From the NCBI RefSeq assembly GCF_964355755.1, contig NC_092676.1:12880288-12944287 (forward strand): a stretch of DNA of 64,000 nt, in the 5' to 3' direction. Source of the stretch: Antedon mediterranea (taxonomy: Eukaryota; Echinodermata; Crinoidea; Comatulida; Antedonidae). A model generated the notes under the pieces. It was not told the origin of the DNA. It saw nothing but the letters and a program-made list of their open reading frames with translations, and did not search any database. Positions 39,101 to 52,428 of the stretch are shown in pieces; position 1 is the first letter of the stretch, and each line of letters begins with the position of its first letter. The position numbers were made by a program, and so were the translations under genes.

Positions 39101-39330
39101 GTACAAAATAGCTTCAAATCGCATTTAGAGAGGTTTTAGACCATTTTGTGCATTTCGATAAAACTTTTCACACAAAAACATCAAATTGCACAAAATAGCC
39201 TAATATCGTGTTTGAAAACGTTTTAAACCATTTTGAGCATGTCGATAAAACTTTTCACACAAAAATATCAAAGCGCACAGAATATCTTCAAATCGCATTT
39301 AGAGACGTTTTAGACCATTTTGTGCATTTC
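30119..39330 (+). repeat. 15,162-bp duplication, second copy (first 9.2 kb)
   Basis: This copy matches 14957-24167 at offset 15,162 with very few differences by eye, such as GCATTCGG at about 30155. The same sequence appears a third time at about 41121-50332 (offset 11,002) and a fourth, partial time from about 60276 to the window end. The match to the first copy ends where this copy reads GATGAATCTTGG and the other reads GAAAAAATTTG, at about 39329. Confidence 0.87.
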
Positions 39331-40082
39331 GATGAATCTTGGTTACACAAAAACATCAAAGTGCTTAAAATCACATTTAAAACCGTTTTAGTGCATTTTG
39401 AGCATTTCGATAAAACTTTTCACACAAAAACATCAAAGTGCACAAAATAGCTTCAAATCGCATTTAGAGATGTTTTAGACCATTTTGTGCGTTTCGATAA
39501 AACTTTTCACACAAAAACATCAAATTGCACAAAATAGCTTAATATCGTGTTTGAAAACGTTTTAGACCATTTTGAGCATGTCGATAAAACTTTTCACACA
39601 AAAACATAAAAGTGCACAAAATAGCTTCAAATCGCATTTAGAGATGTTTTAGACCATTTTGTGCGTTTCGATAAAACTTTTCACACAAAAACATCAAATT
39701 GCACAAAATAGCTTAATATCGTGTTTGAAAACGTTTTAGACCATTTTGAGCATGTCGATAAAACTTTTCACACAAAAACATAAAAGTGCACAGAATAGCT
39801 TCAAATCGCATTTGGAGACGTTTTAGACCATTTTGTGCATTTCGAAAAAACTTTTTAACATAAAAACACCAAAGTGCTTAGAATAGCTTCAAATCGCATT
39901 TGGAGACGTTTTAGACCATTTTGTGCATTTCGATGAAACTTGGTTACACAAAAACATCAAAGTGCTTAAAATCACATTTGAAACCGTTATAGAGCATTTT
40001 TAGCATTTCGATAAAACTTTTCACACAAAAACATCAAAGTGTACAAAATAGCTTCAAATCACATTTGAAACCGTTTTAGACC
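39331..40082 (+). repeat. Private island of array without a long duplicate
   Basis: These 752 bp are still 87-bp satellite but have no near-identical partner elsewhere in the window. They hold GATGAATCTTGG, GTTTTAGTGC, two GTGCGTTTCGATAAAAC units, two AACATAAAAGTGCAC units, a unique 88-bp unit with GAAAAAACTTTTTAAC and AAAAACACC near 39845, and GAAACCGTTATAGAGC near 39983. The island ends at the start of the second copy of the 26,164-bp unit. If the second copy is complete, another island should lie just beyond the right end of this window. Confidence 0.8.
39491..39838 (+). repeat. 174-bp dimer duplicated in tandem
   Basis: Two copies of a two-monomer block (an A-like unit followed by a B-like unit) lie next to each other with a 174-bp period. 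GTTTCGATAA occurs at 39491 and 39665, and CATAAAAGTG at 39605 and 39779. Both copies share GTGCGTTTCG, GAAAACGTTTTAGACC and AACATAAAAGTGCAC, combinations not seen elsewhere in the window. The boundaries are approximate because the flanks are the same repeat. Confidence 0.82.
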
Positions 40083-43000
40083 ATTTTGAGCATTTCGATA
40101 AAACTTTTCACACAAAAACATCAAAGTGTACAGAATAGCTTCAAATCGCATTTGGAGACGTTTTAGACCATTTTGTGCATTTCGATGAAACTTGGTTACA
40201 CAAAAACATCAAAGTGGTTAAAATCACATTTGAAACCGTTTTAGAGCATTTTTAACATTTCGATAATACTTTTCACACAAAAACATCAAAGTGTACAAAA
40301 TAGCTTCAAATCACATTTGAAACCGTTTTAGACCATATTGAGCATTTCGATAAAACTTTTCACACAAAAACATCAAAGTGTACAAAATAGCTTCAAATCG
40401 CATTTGGAGACGTTTTAGACCATTTTGTGCATTTCGATGAAACTTGGTTACACAAAAACATCAAAGTGCTTAAAATCACATTTGAAAGCGTTTTAGAGCA
40501 TTTTTAGCATTTCGATAATACTTTTAACACAAAAACATCAAAGTGCACAAAATAGCTTCAAATCGCATTTAGAGATGTTTTAGACCATTTTGTGCATTTC
40601 GATAAAACTTTTCACACAAAAACATCAAATTGCACAAAATAGCTTAATACCGTGTTTGAAATCATTTTAAACCATTTTGAGCATGTCGATAAAACTTTTC
40701 ACACAAAAACATCAAAGTGTTTAGAATATCTCCAAATCGCATTTGGAGACGTTTTAGACCATTTTGTGCATTTCGATGAAACTTGGTTACACAAAAACAT
40801 CAAAGTGCTTAAAATCACATTTGAAACCGTTTTAGAGCATTTTGAGCATTTCGATAAAACTTTTCAAACAAAAACATCAAAGTGTACAAAATAGCTTCAA
40901 ATCACATTTGAAACCGTTTTAGACCATTTTGAGCATTTCGATAAAACTTTTCACACAAAAACATCAAAGTGTACAAAATAGCTTCAAATCGCATTTGGAG
41001 ACGTTTTAGACCATTTTGTGCATTTCGATGAAACTTGGTTACACAAAAACATCAAAGTGCTTAAAATCACATTTGAAACCGTTTTAGAGCATTTTTAGCA
41101 TTTCGATAATACTTTTCACACAAAACATCAAAGTGTACAAAATAGCTTCAAATCGCATTTGGAGACGTTTTAGACCATTTTGTGCATTTCGATGAAACTT
41201 GGTTACACAAAAACATCAAAGTGCTTAAAATCACATTTGAAACCGTTTTAGACCATTTTGAGCATTTCGATAAAACTTTTCACACAAAAAAATCAAAGTG
41301 CACAAAATAGCTTCAAATCGCATTTGGGGACGTTTTAGACTATTTTGTGCATTTCGAAAAAAATTGTTAACATAAAAAGACCAAAGTGTTTAGAATATCT
41401 CCAAATCGCATTTGGAGACGTTTTAAACCATTTTGTGCATTTCGATGGAACTTGGTTACACAAAAACATCAAAGTGCTTAAAATCACATTTAAAACCGTT
41501 TTAGAGCATTTTTAGCATTTCGATAAAACTTTTCACACAAAAACATCAAAGTGTACAAAATAGCTTCAAATCGCATTTAGAGAGGTTTTAGACAATTTTG
41601 TGCATTTCGATAAAACTTTTCACACAAAAACATCAAAGTGTACAAAATAGCTTCAAATTGCATTTAGAGACGTTTTAGACCATTTTGTGCATTTCGATAA
41701 AACTTTTCACACAAAAACATCAAATTGCACAAAATCGTTTTAAACCATTTTAAATCGTTTTAAACCATTTTGAGCATGTCGATAAAACTTTTCACAAAAA
41801 ACATCAAAGTGCACAGAATAGCTTCAAATTGCATTTGGAGACGTTTTAGAGCATTTTGTGCATTTCGATAAAATGTGTTAACATAAAAAGACCAAAGTGT
41901 TTAGAATATCTTCAAATCACATTTGGAGACGTTTTAGACCATTTTTTGCATTTCGATGAAACTTGGTTACACAAAAACATCAAAGTGCTTAAAATCACAT
42001 TTGAAACCGTTTTAGAGCATTTTGAGCATTTCGATAAAACTTTTCACACAAAAACATCAAAGTGTACAAAATAGCTTCAAATCGCATTTAGAGACGTTTT
42101 AGACCATTTTTTGCATTTCGATGAAACTTGGTTACACAAAAACATCAAAGTGCTTAAAATCACATTTAAAACCGTTTTAGAGCATTTTTAGCATTTCGAT
42201 AAAACTTTTCACACAAAAACATCAAAGTGTACAAAATAGCTTCAAATCGCATTTAGAGAGGTTTTAGACAATTTTGTGCATTTCGATAAAACTTTTCACA
42301 AAAAACATCAAAGTGCACAGAATAGCTTCAAATTGCATTTGGAGACGTTTTAGAGCATTTTGTGCATTTCGATAAAATGTGTTAACATAAAAAGACCAAA
42401 GTGTTTAGAATATCTTCAAATCACATTTGGAGACGTTTTAGACCATTTTTTGCATTTCGATGAAACTTGGTTACACAAAAACATCAAAGTGCTTAAAATC
42501 ACATTTGAAACCGTTTTAGAGCATTTTGAGCATTTCGATAAAACTTTTCACACAAAAACATCAAAGTGTACAAAATAGCTTCAAATCGCATTTAGAGACG
42601 TTTTAGACCATTTTGTGCATTTCGAAAAAATTTGTTAACATAAAAAGACCAAAGTGTTTAGAATATCTCCAAATCGCATTTGGAGACGTTTTAGACCATT
42701 TTGTGCATTTCGATGAAACTTGGTTACACAAAAACATCAAAGTGCTTAAAATCACATTTGAAACCGTTTTAGAGCATTTTTAGCATTTCGATAATACTTT
42801 TCACACAAAAACATCAAAGTGTACAAAATAGCTTCAAATCGCATTTGGAGACGTTTTAGACCATTTTGTGCATTTCGATGAAACTTGGTTACACAAAAAC
42901 ATCAAAGTGCTTAAAATCACATTTGAAACCGTTTTAGACCATTTTGAGCATTTCGATAAAACTTTTCACACAAAAAAATCAAAGTGCACAAAATAGCTTC

Positions 43001-46000
43001 AAATCGCATTTGGAGACGTTTTAGACTATTTTGTGCATTTTGAAAAAATTTGTTAACATAAAAAGACCAAAGTGTTTAGAATATCTCCAAATCGCATTTG
43101 GAGACGTTTTAAACCATTTTGTGCATTTCGATGGAACTTGGTTACACAAAAACATCAAAGTGCTTAAAATCACATTTAAAACCGTTTTAGAGCATTTTGA
43201 GCATTTCGATAAAACTTTTCACACAAAAACATAAAAGTGTACAAAATAGCTTCAAATCGCATTTAGAGATGTTTTAGACCATTTTGTGCATTTCGATGAA
43301 ACTCATCAAAGTGCTTAAAATCACATTTGAAACCGTTTTAGAGCATTTTGAGCATTTCGATAAAACTTTTCACACAAAAACATCAAAGTGTACAAAATAG
43401 CTTCAAATCACATTTGAAACCGTTTTAGACCATATTGAGCATTTCGATAAAACTTTTCACACAAAAACATCTTAGTGTACAAAATAGCTTCAAAGCGCAT
43501 TTGGAGACGTTTTAGACCATTTTGTGTATTTCGATGAAACTTGGTTACACAAAAACATCAAAGTGCTTAAAATCACATTTGAAAGCGTTTTAGAGCATTT
43601 TTAGCATTTCGATAATACTTTTCACACAAAAACATCAAAGTGTACAAAATAGCTTCAAATCGCATTTGGAGACGTTTTAGACCATTTTGTGCATTTCGAT
43701 GAAACTTGGTTACACAAAAACATCAAAGTGCTTAAAATCACATTTAAAACAGTTTTAGAGCATTTTGAGCATTTCGATAAAACTTTTCACACAAAAACAT
43801 CAAAGTGTACAAAATAGCTTCAAATCGCATTTAAAGAGGTTTTAGACCATTTTGTGCATTTCGATAAAACTTTTCACACAAAAACATCAAAGTGTACAAA
43901 ATAGCTTCAAATCGCATTTAGAGACGTTTTAGACCATCTTGTGTATTTCGATAAAACTTTTCACACAAAAACATCAAATTGCACAAAATAGCTTAATATC
44001 GTGTTTGAAAACGTTTTAAACCATTTTGAGCAAGTCGATAAAACTTTTCACACAAAAATATCAAAGTGCACAGAATATCTTCAAATCGCATTTAGAGACG
44101 TTTTAGACCATTTTGTGCATTTCGAAAAAATTTGTTAACATAAAAAGACCAAAGTGTTTAGAATATCTCCAAATCGGATTTGGAGACGTTTTAGACCATT
44201 TTGTGCATTTCAATGAAACTTGGTTACACAAAAACATCAAAGTGCTTAAAATCACATTTGAAACCGTTTTAGAGCATTTTTAGCATTTCGATAATACTTT
44301 TCACACAAAAACATCAAAGTGTAGAAAATAGCTTCAAATCGCATTTAGAGAGGTTTTAGACCATTTTGTGCATTTCGATAAAACTTTTCACACAAAAACA
44401 TCAAAGTGTACAAAATAGCTTCAAATCGCATTTAGAGACGTTTTAGACCATTTTGTGCATTTCGATAAAACTTTTCACACAAAAACATCAAATTGCACAA
44501 AATAGCTTAATACCGTGTTTGAAATCGTTTTAAACCATTTTGAGCATGTCGATAAAACTTTTCACAAAAAAACATCAAAGTGCACAGAATAGCTTCAAAT
44601 CGCATTTGGAGACGTTTTAAACCATTTTGAGCATTTCGATAAAACTTTTCACACAAAAACATCAAAGTGTACAAAATAGCTTCAAATCGCATTTAGAGAG
44701 GTTTTAGACCATTTTGTGCATTTCGATAAAACTTTTCACACAAAAACATCAAATTGCACAAAATAGCTTAATATCGTGTTTGAAAACGTTTTAAACCATT
44801 TTGAGCATGTCGATAAAACTTTTCACACAAAAATATCAAAGCGCATAGAATATCTTCAAATCGCATTTAGAGACGTTTTAGACCATTTTGTGCATTTCGA
44901 AAAAATTTGTTAACATAAAAAGACCAAAGTGTTTAGAATATCTCCAAATCGCATTTGGAGACGTTTTAGACCATTTTGTGCATTTCGATGAAACTTGATT
45001 ACACAAAAACATCAAAGTGCTTAAAATCACATTTAAAACCGTTTTAGAGCGTTTTGAGCATTTCGATAAACTTTTCACACAAAAACATCAAAGTGCACAA
45101 AATAGCTTCAAATCGCATTTAGAGATGTTTTAGACCATTTTGTGCATTTCGATAAAACTTTTCACACAAAAACATCAAATTGCACAAAATAGCTTAATAT
45201 CGTGTTTGAAATCGTTTTAAACCATTTTGAGCATGTCGATAAAACTTTTCACACAAAAACATCAAAGTGCACAGAATATCTTCAAATCGCATTTAGAGAC
45301 GTTTTAGACCATTTTGTGCATTTCGAAAAAATTTGTTAACATAAAAAGACCAAAGTGTTTAGCATATCTCCAAATCGCATTTGGAGACGTTTTAGACCAT
45401 TTTGTGCATTTCGATGAAACTTGGTTACACAAAAACATCAAAGTGCTTAAAATCACATTTGAAACCGTTTTAGAGCATTTTGAGCATTTCGATAAAACTT
45501 TTCACACAAAAACATCAAAGTGTACAAAATAGCTTCAAATCACATTTGAAACCGTTTTAGACCATTTTGAGCATTTCGATAAAACTTTTCACACAAAAAC
45601 ATCAAAGTGTACAAAATAGCTTCAAATCGCATTTGGAGACGTTTTAGACCATTTTGTGCATTTCGATGAAACTTGGTTACACAAAAACATCAAAGTGCTT
45701 AAAATCACATTTGAAACCGTTTTAGACCATTTTGAGCATTTCGATAAAACTTTTCACACAAAAAAATCAAAGTGCACAAAATAGCTTCAAATCGCATTTG
45801 GAGACGTTTTAGACTATTTTGTGCATTTCGAAAAAATTTGTTAACATAAAAAGACCAAAGTGTTTAGAATATCTCCAAATCGCATTTGGAGACGTTTTAA
45901 ACCATTTTGTGCATTTCGATAGAACTTGGTTACACAAAAACATCAAAGTGCTTAAAATCACATTTAAAACCGTTTTAGAGCATTTTGAGCATTTCGATAA

Positions 46001-48435
46001 AACTTTTCACACAAAAACATCAAAGTGTACAAAATAGCTTCAAATCGCATTTAGAGACGTTTTAGACCATTTTGTGCATTTTGATAAAACTTTTCACACA
46101 AAAACATCAAATTGCACAAAATAGCTTAATATTGTGTTTGAAAACGTTTTAAACCATTTTGAGCATGTCGATAAAACTTTTCACACAAAAATATCAAAGT
46201 GCCCAGAATATCTTCAAATCGCATTTAGAGACGTTTTAGACCATTTTGTGCATTTCGAAAAAATTTGTTAACATAAAAAGACCAAAGTGTTTAGAATATC
46301 TCCAAATCGCATTTGGAGACGTTTTAGACCATTTTGTGTTTTTCGAAAAAACTTTTCACACAAAAACATCAAAGTGTACAAAATTGCTTCAAATCGCATT
46401 TAGAGAGGTTTTAGACCATTTTGTGCATTTCGATAAAACTTTTCACACAAAAACATCAAAGTGCACAGAATATCTTAATACCGTGTCTGAAATCGTTTTA
46501 AACCATTTTGAGCATGTCGATAAAACTTTTCACACAAAAACATCAAAGTGCACAGAATATCTTCAAATCGCATTTAGAGACGTTTTAGACCATTTTGTGC
46601 ATTTCGAAAAAATTTGTTAACATAAAAAGACCAAAGTGTTTAGAATATCTCCAAATCGCATTTGGAGACGTTTTAGACCATTTTGTGCATTTCGATGAAA
46701 CTTGGTTACACAAAAACATCAAAGTGCTTAAAATCACATTTGAAACCGTTTTAGAGCATTTTGAGCATTTCGATAAAACTTTTCACACAAAAACATCAAA
46801 GTGTACAAAATAGCTTCAAATCACATTTGAAACCGTTTTAGACCATTTTGAGCATTTCGATAAAACTTTTCACACAAAAACATCAAAGTGTACAGAATAG
46901 CTTCAAATCGCATTTGGAGACGTTTTAGACCATTTTGTGCATTTCGATGAAACTTGGTTACACAAAAACATCAAAGTGCTTAAAATCACATTTGAAACCG
47001 TTTTAGAGCATTTTTAACATTTCGATAATACTTTTCACACAAAAACATCAAAGTGTACAAAATAGCTTCAAATCGCATTTGGAGACGTTTTAGACCATTT
47101 TGTGCATTTCGATGAAACTTGGTTACACAAAAACATCAAAGTGCTTAAAATCACATTTGAAACCGTTTTAGAGCATTTTGAGCATTTCGATAAAACTTTT
47201 CACACAAAAAAATCAAAGTGCACAAAATAGCTTCAAATCGCATTTGGAGAGGTTTTAGACCATTTTGTGCATTTCGATAAAACTTTTCACACAAAAACAT
47301 CAAAGTGTACAAAATAGCTTCAAATCGCATTTAGAGACGTTTTAGACCATTTTGTGCATTTCGATGAAACTTGGTTACACAAAAACATCAAAGTGCTTAA
47401 AATCACATTTAAAACCGTTTTAGAGCGTTTTGAGCATTTCGATAAACTTTTTACACAAAAACATCAAAGTGCACAAAATAGCTTCAAATCGCATTTAGGG
47501 ATGTTTTAGACCATTTTGTGCATTTCGATAAAACTTTTCACACAAAAACATCAAATTGCACAAAATAGCTTAATACCGTGTTTGAAATCATTTTAAACCA
47601 TTTTGAGCATGTCGATAAAACTTTTCACACAAAAACATCAAAGTGCACAGAATATCTTCAAATCGCATTTAGAGACGTTTTAGACCATTTTGTGCATTTC
47701 GAAAAAATTTGTTAACATAAAAAGACCAAAGTGTTTAGAATATCTCCAAATCGCATTTGGAGACGTTTTAGACCATTTTGTGCATTTCGATGAAAATTGG
47801 TTACACAAAAACATCAAAGTGCTTAAAATCACATTTGAAACCGTTTTAGAGCATTTTGAGCATTTCGATAAAACTTTTCACACAAAAACATCAAAGTGTA
47901 CAAAATAGCTTCAAATCACATTTGAAACCGTTTTAGACCATTTTGAGCATTTCGATAAAACTTTTCACACAAAAACATCAAAGTGTACAAAATAGCTTCA
48001 AATCGCATTTGGAGACGTTTTAGACCATTTTGTGCATTTCGATGAAACTTGGTTACACAAAAACATCAAAGTGCTTAAAATCACATTTAAAACCGTTTTA
48101 GAGCATTTTTAGCATTTCGATAAAACTTTTCACACAAAAACATCAAAGTGTACAAAATAGCTTCAAATCGCATTTAGAGAGGTTTTAGACAATTTTGTGC
48201 ATTTCGATAAAACTTTTCACACAAAAACATCAAAGTGTACAAAATAGCTTCAAATTGCATTTAGAGACGTTTTAGACCATTTTGTGCATTTCGATAAAAC
48301 TTTTCACACAAAAACATCAAATTGCACAAAATCGTTTTAAACCATTTTAAATCGTTTTAAACCATTTTGAGCATGTCGATAAAACTTTTCACAAAAAACA
48401 TCAAAGTGCACAGAATAGCTTCAAATTGCATTTGG

Positions 48436-51400
48436 AGACGTTTTAGAGCATTTTGTGCATTTCGATAAAATGTGTTAACATAAAAAGACCAAAGTGTTTA
48501 GAATATCTTCAAATCACATTTGGAGACGTTTTAGACCATTTTTTGCATTTCGATGAAACTTGGTTACACAAAAACATCAAAGTGCTTAAAATCACATTTG
48601 AAACCGTTTTAGAGCATTTTGAGCATTTCGATAAAACTTTTCACACAAAAACATCAAAGTGTACAAAATAGCTTCAAATCGCATTTAGAGACGTTTTAGA
48701 CCATTTTTTGCATTTCGATGAAACTTCTCACACAAAAACATCAAAGTGTACAAAATAGCTTCAAATTGCATTTAGAGACGTTTTAGACCATTTTGTGCAT
48801 TTCGATAAAACTTTTCACACAAAAACATCAAATTGCACAAAATCGTTTTAAACCATTTTAAATCGTTTTAAACCATTTTGAGCATTTCGATAAAACTTTT
48901 CACAAAAAACATCAAAGTGTTTAGAATATCTTCAAATCACATTTGGAGACGTTTTAGACCATTTTTTGCATTTCGAGTAAACTTGGTTACACAAAAACAT
49001 CAAAGTGCTTAAAATCACATTTGAAACCGTTTTAGAGCATTTTGAGCATTTCGATAAAACTTTTCACACAAAAACATCAAAGTGTACAAAATAGCTTCAA
49101 ATCGCATTTAGAGACGTTTTAGACCATTTTGTGCATTTCGAAAAAATTTGTTAACATAAAAAGACCAAAGTGTTTAGAATATCTCCAAATCGCATTTGGA
49201 GACGTTTTAGACCATTTTGTGCATTTCGATGAAACTTGGTTACACAAAAACATCAAAGTGCTTAAAATCACATTTGAAACCGTTTTAGAGCATTTTTAGC
49301 ATTTCGATAATACTTTTCACACAAAAACATCAAAGTGTACAAAATAGCTTCAAATCGCATTTGGAGACGTTTTAGACCATTTTGTGCATTTCGATGAAAC
49401 TTGGTTACACAAAAACATCAAAGTGCTTAAAATCACATTTGAAACCGTTTTAGACCATTTTGAGCATTTCGATAAAACTTTTCACACAAAAAAATCAAAG
49501 TGCACAAAATAGCTTCAAATCGCATTTGGAGACGTTTTAGACTATTTTGTGCATTTTGAAAAAATTTGTTAACATAAAAAGACCAAAGTGTTTAGAATAT
49601 CTCCAAATCGCATTTGGAGACGTTTTAAACCATTTTGTGCATTTCGATGGAACTTGGTTACACAAAAACATCAAAGTGCTTAAAATCACATTTAAAACCG
49701 TTTTAGAGCATTTTGAGCATTTCGATAAAACTTTTCACACAAAAACATCAAAGTGTACAAAATAGCTTCAAATCGCATTTAGAGAGGTTTTAGACCATTT
49801 TGTGCATTTCGATAAAACTTTTCACACAAAAACATCAAAGTGTACAAAATAGCTTCAAATCGCATTTAGAGACGTTTTAGACCATTTTGTGCATTTCGAT
49901 AAAACTTTTCACACAAAAACATCAAATTGCACAAAATAGCTTAATACCGTGTTTGAAATCGTTTTAAACCATTTTGAGCATGTCGATAAAACTTTTCACA
50001 AAAAAACATCAAAGTGCACAGAATAGCTTCAAATCGCATTTGGAGACGTTTTAAACCATTTTGAGCATTTCGATAAAACTTTTCACACAAAAACATCAAA
50101 GTGTACAAAATAGCTTCAAATCGCATTTAGAGAGGTTTTAGACCATTTTGTGCATTTCGATAAAACTTTTCACACAAAAACATCAAATTGCACAAAATAG
50201 CCTAATATCGTGTTTGAAAACGTTTTAAACCATTTTGAGCATGTCGATAAAACTTTTCACACAAAAATATCAAAGCGCACAGAATATCTTCAAATCGCAT
50301 TTAGAGACGTTTTAGACCATTTTGTGCATTTCGAAAAAATTTGTTAACATAAAAAGACCAAAGTGTTTAGAATATCTCCAAATCGCATTTGGAGACGTTT
50401 TAGACCATTTTGTGCATTTCGATGAAACTTGGTTACACAAAAACATCAAAGTGCTTAAAATCACATTTAAAACCGTTTTAGAGCGTTTTGAGCATTTCGA
50501 TAAACTTTTCACACAAAAACATCAAAGTGCACAAAATAGCTTCAAATCGCATTTAGAGATGTTTTAGACCATTTTGTGCATTTCGATAAAACTTTTCACA
50601 CAAAAACATCAAATTGCACAAAATAGCTTAATACCGTGTTTGAAATCGTTTTAAACCATTTTGAGCATGTCGATAAAACTTTTCACACAAAAACATCAAA
50701 GTGTACAAAATAGCTTCAAATCGCATTTAGAGAGGTTTTAGACCATTTTGTGCATTTCGATAAAACTTTTCACACAAAAACATCAAAGTGTACAAAATAG
50801 CTTCAAATCGCATTTGGAGACGTTTTAGACCATTTTGTGCATTTCGATGAAACTTGGTTACACAAAAACATCAAAGTGCTTAAAATTACATTTGAAAGCG
50901 TTTTAGAGCATTTTGAGCATTTCGATAATACTTTTCACACAAAAACATCAAAGTGTACAAAATAGCTTCAAATCGCATTTGGAGACGTTTTAGACCATTT
51001 TGTGCATTTCGATGAAACTTGGTTACACAAAAACATCAAAGTGCTTAAAATCACATTTGAAACCGTTTTAGACCATTTTGAGCGTTTCGATAAAACTTTT
51101 CACACAAAAACATCAAAGTGCACAAAATAGCTTCAAATCGCATTTGGAGACGTTTTAGACTATTTTGTGCATTTCGAAAAAATTTGTTAACATAAAAAGA
51201 CCAAAGTGTTTAGAATATCTCCAAATCGCATTTGGAAACGTTTTAAACCATTTTGTGCATTTCGATGGAACTTGGTTACACAAAAACATCAAAGTGCTTA
51301 AAATCACATTTAAAACCGTTTTAGAGCATTTTGAGCATTTCGATAAAACTTTTCACACAAAAACATCAAAGTGTACAAAATAGCTTCAAATCGCATTTAG

Positions 51401-52428
51401 AGACGTTTTAGACCATTTTGTGCATTTTGTTAAAACTTTTCACACAAAAACATCAAATTGCACAAAATAGCTTAATATTGTGTTTGAAAACGTTTTAAAC
51501 CATTTTGAGCATGTCGATAAAACTTTTCACACAAAAATATCAAAGTGCCCAGAATATCTTCAAATCGCATTTAGAGACGTTTTAGACCATTTTGTGCATT
51601 TCGAAAAAATTTGTTAACATAAAAAGACCAAAGTGTTTAGACTATCTCCAAATCGCATTAGGAGACGTTTTAGACCATTTTGTGTTTTTCGAAAAAACTT
51701 TTCACACAAAAACATCAAAGTGTACAAAATTGCTTCAAATCGCATTTAGAGAGGTTTTAGACCATTTTGTGCATTTCGATAAAACTTTTCACACAAAAAC
51801 ATCAAAGTGCACAGAATATCTTAATACCGTGTCTGAAATCGTTTTAAACCATTTTGAGCATGTCGATAAAACTTTTCACACAAAAACATCAAAGTGCACA
51901 GAATATCTTCAAATCGCATTTAGAGACGTTTTAGACCATTTTGTGCATTTCGAAAAAATTTGTTAACATAAAAAGACCAAAGTGTTTAGAATATCTCCAA
52001 ATCGCATTTGGAGACGTTTTAGACCATTTTGTGCATTTCGATGAAACTTGGTTACACAAAAACATCAAAGTGCTTAAAATCACATTTGAAACCGTTTTAG
52101 AGCATTTTGAGCATTTCGATAAAACTTTTCACACAAAAACATCAAAGTGTACAAAATAGCTTCAAATCACATTTGAAACCGTTTTAGACCATTTTGAGCA
52201 TTTCGATAAAACTTTTCACACAAAAACATCAAAGTGTACAGAATAGCTTCAAATCGCATTTGGAGACGTTTTAGACCATTTTGTGCATTTCGATGAAACT
52301 TGGTTACACAAAAACATCAAAGTGCTTAAAATCACATTTGAAACCGTTTTAGAGCATTTTTAACATTTCGATAATACTTTTCACACAAAAACATCAAATT
52401 GCACAAAATAGCTTCAAATCACATTTGG
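48436..52428 (+). repeat. 3,993-bp tandem duplication, copy 1
   Basis: Landmark frames at 48453, 49547, 50312, 51165, 51592 and 51941 recur at 52446, 53540, 54305, 55158, 55585 and 55934, all at 3,993. The first copy of the 26,164-bp unit carries this sequence only once (22272-26264), so this duplication occurred in the second copy only and is the youngest event visible. By eye the two copies differ at very few bases, such as TTTAGACTATCTCC near 51637 versus TTTAGATTATCTCC near 55630. Confidence 0.87.

Larger units (their letters stand above)
13919..40082 (+). repeat. 26,164-bp tandem duplication, complete first copy
   Basis: Landmarks recur 26,164 bases later with the second copy starting at about 40083, immediately after this unit. 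Pairs include CAGAATAGCT at 13967/40131, the rare AAAGTGGTTAAAATC near 14047/40211, frames at 14488/40652, 15692/41856, 23383/49547, 24158/50322, 25428/51592 and 25777/51941. The unit contains both copies of the 15,162-bp duplication and the private island 39331-40082, so it is the larger and later event. The left edge is at GAGCATTTTGAG versus GACCATTTTGAG (13917/40081). Confidence 0.87.
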
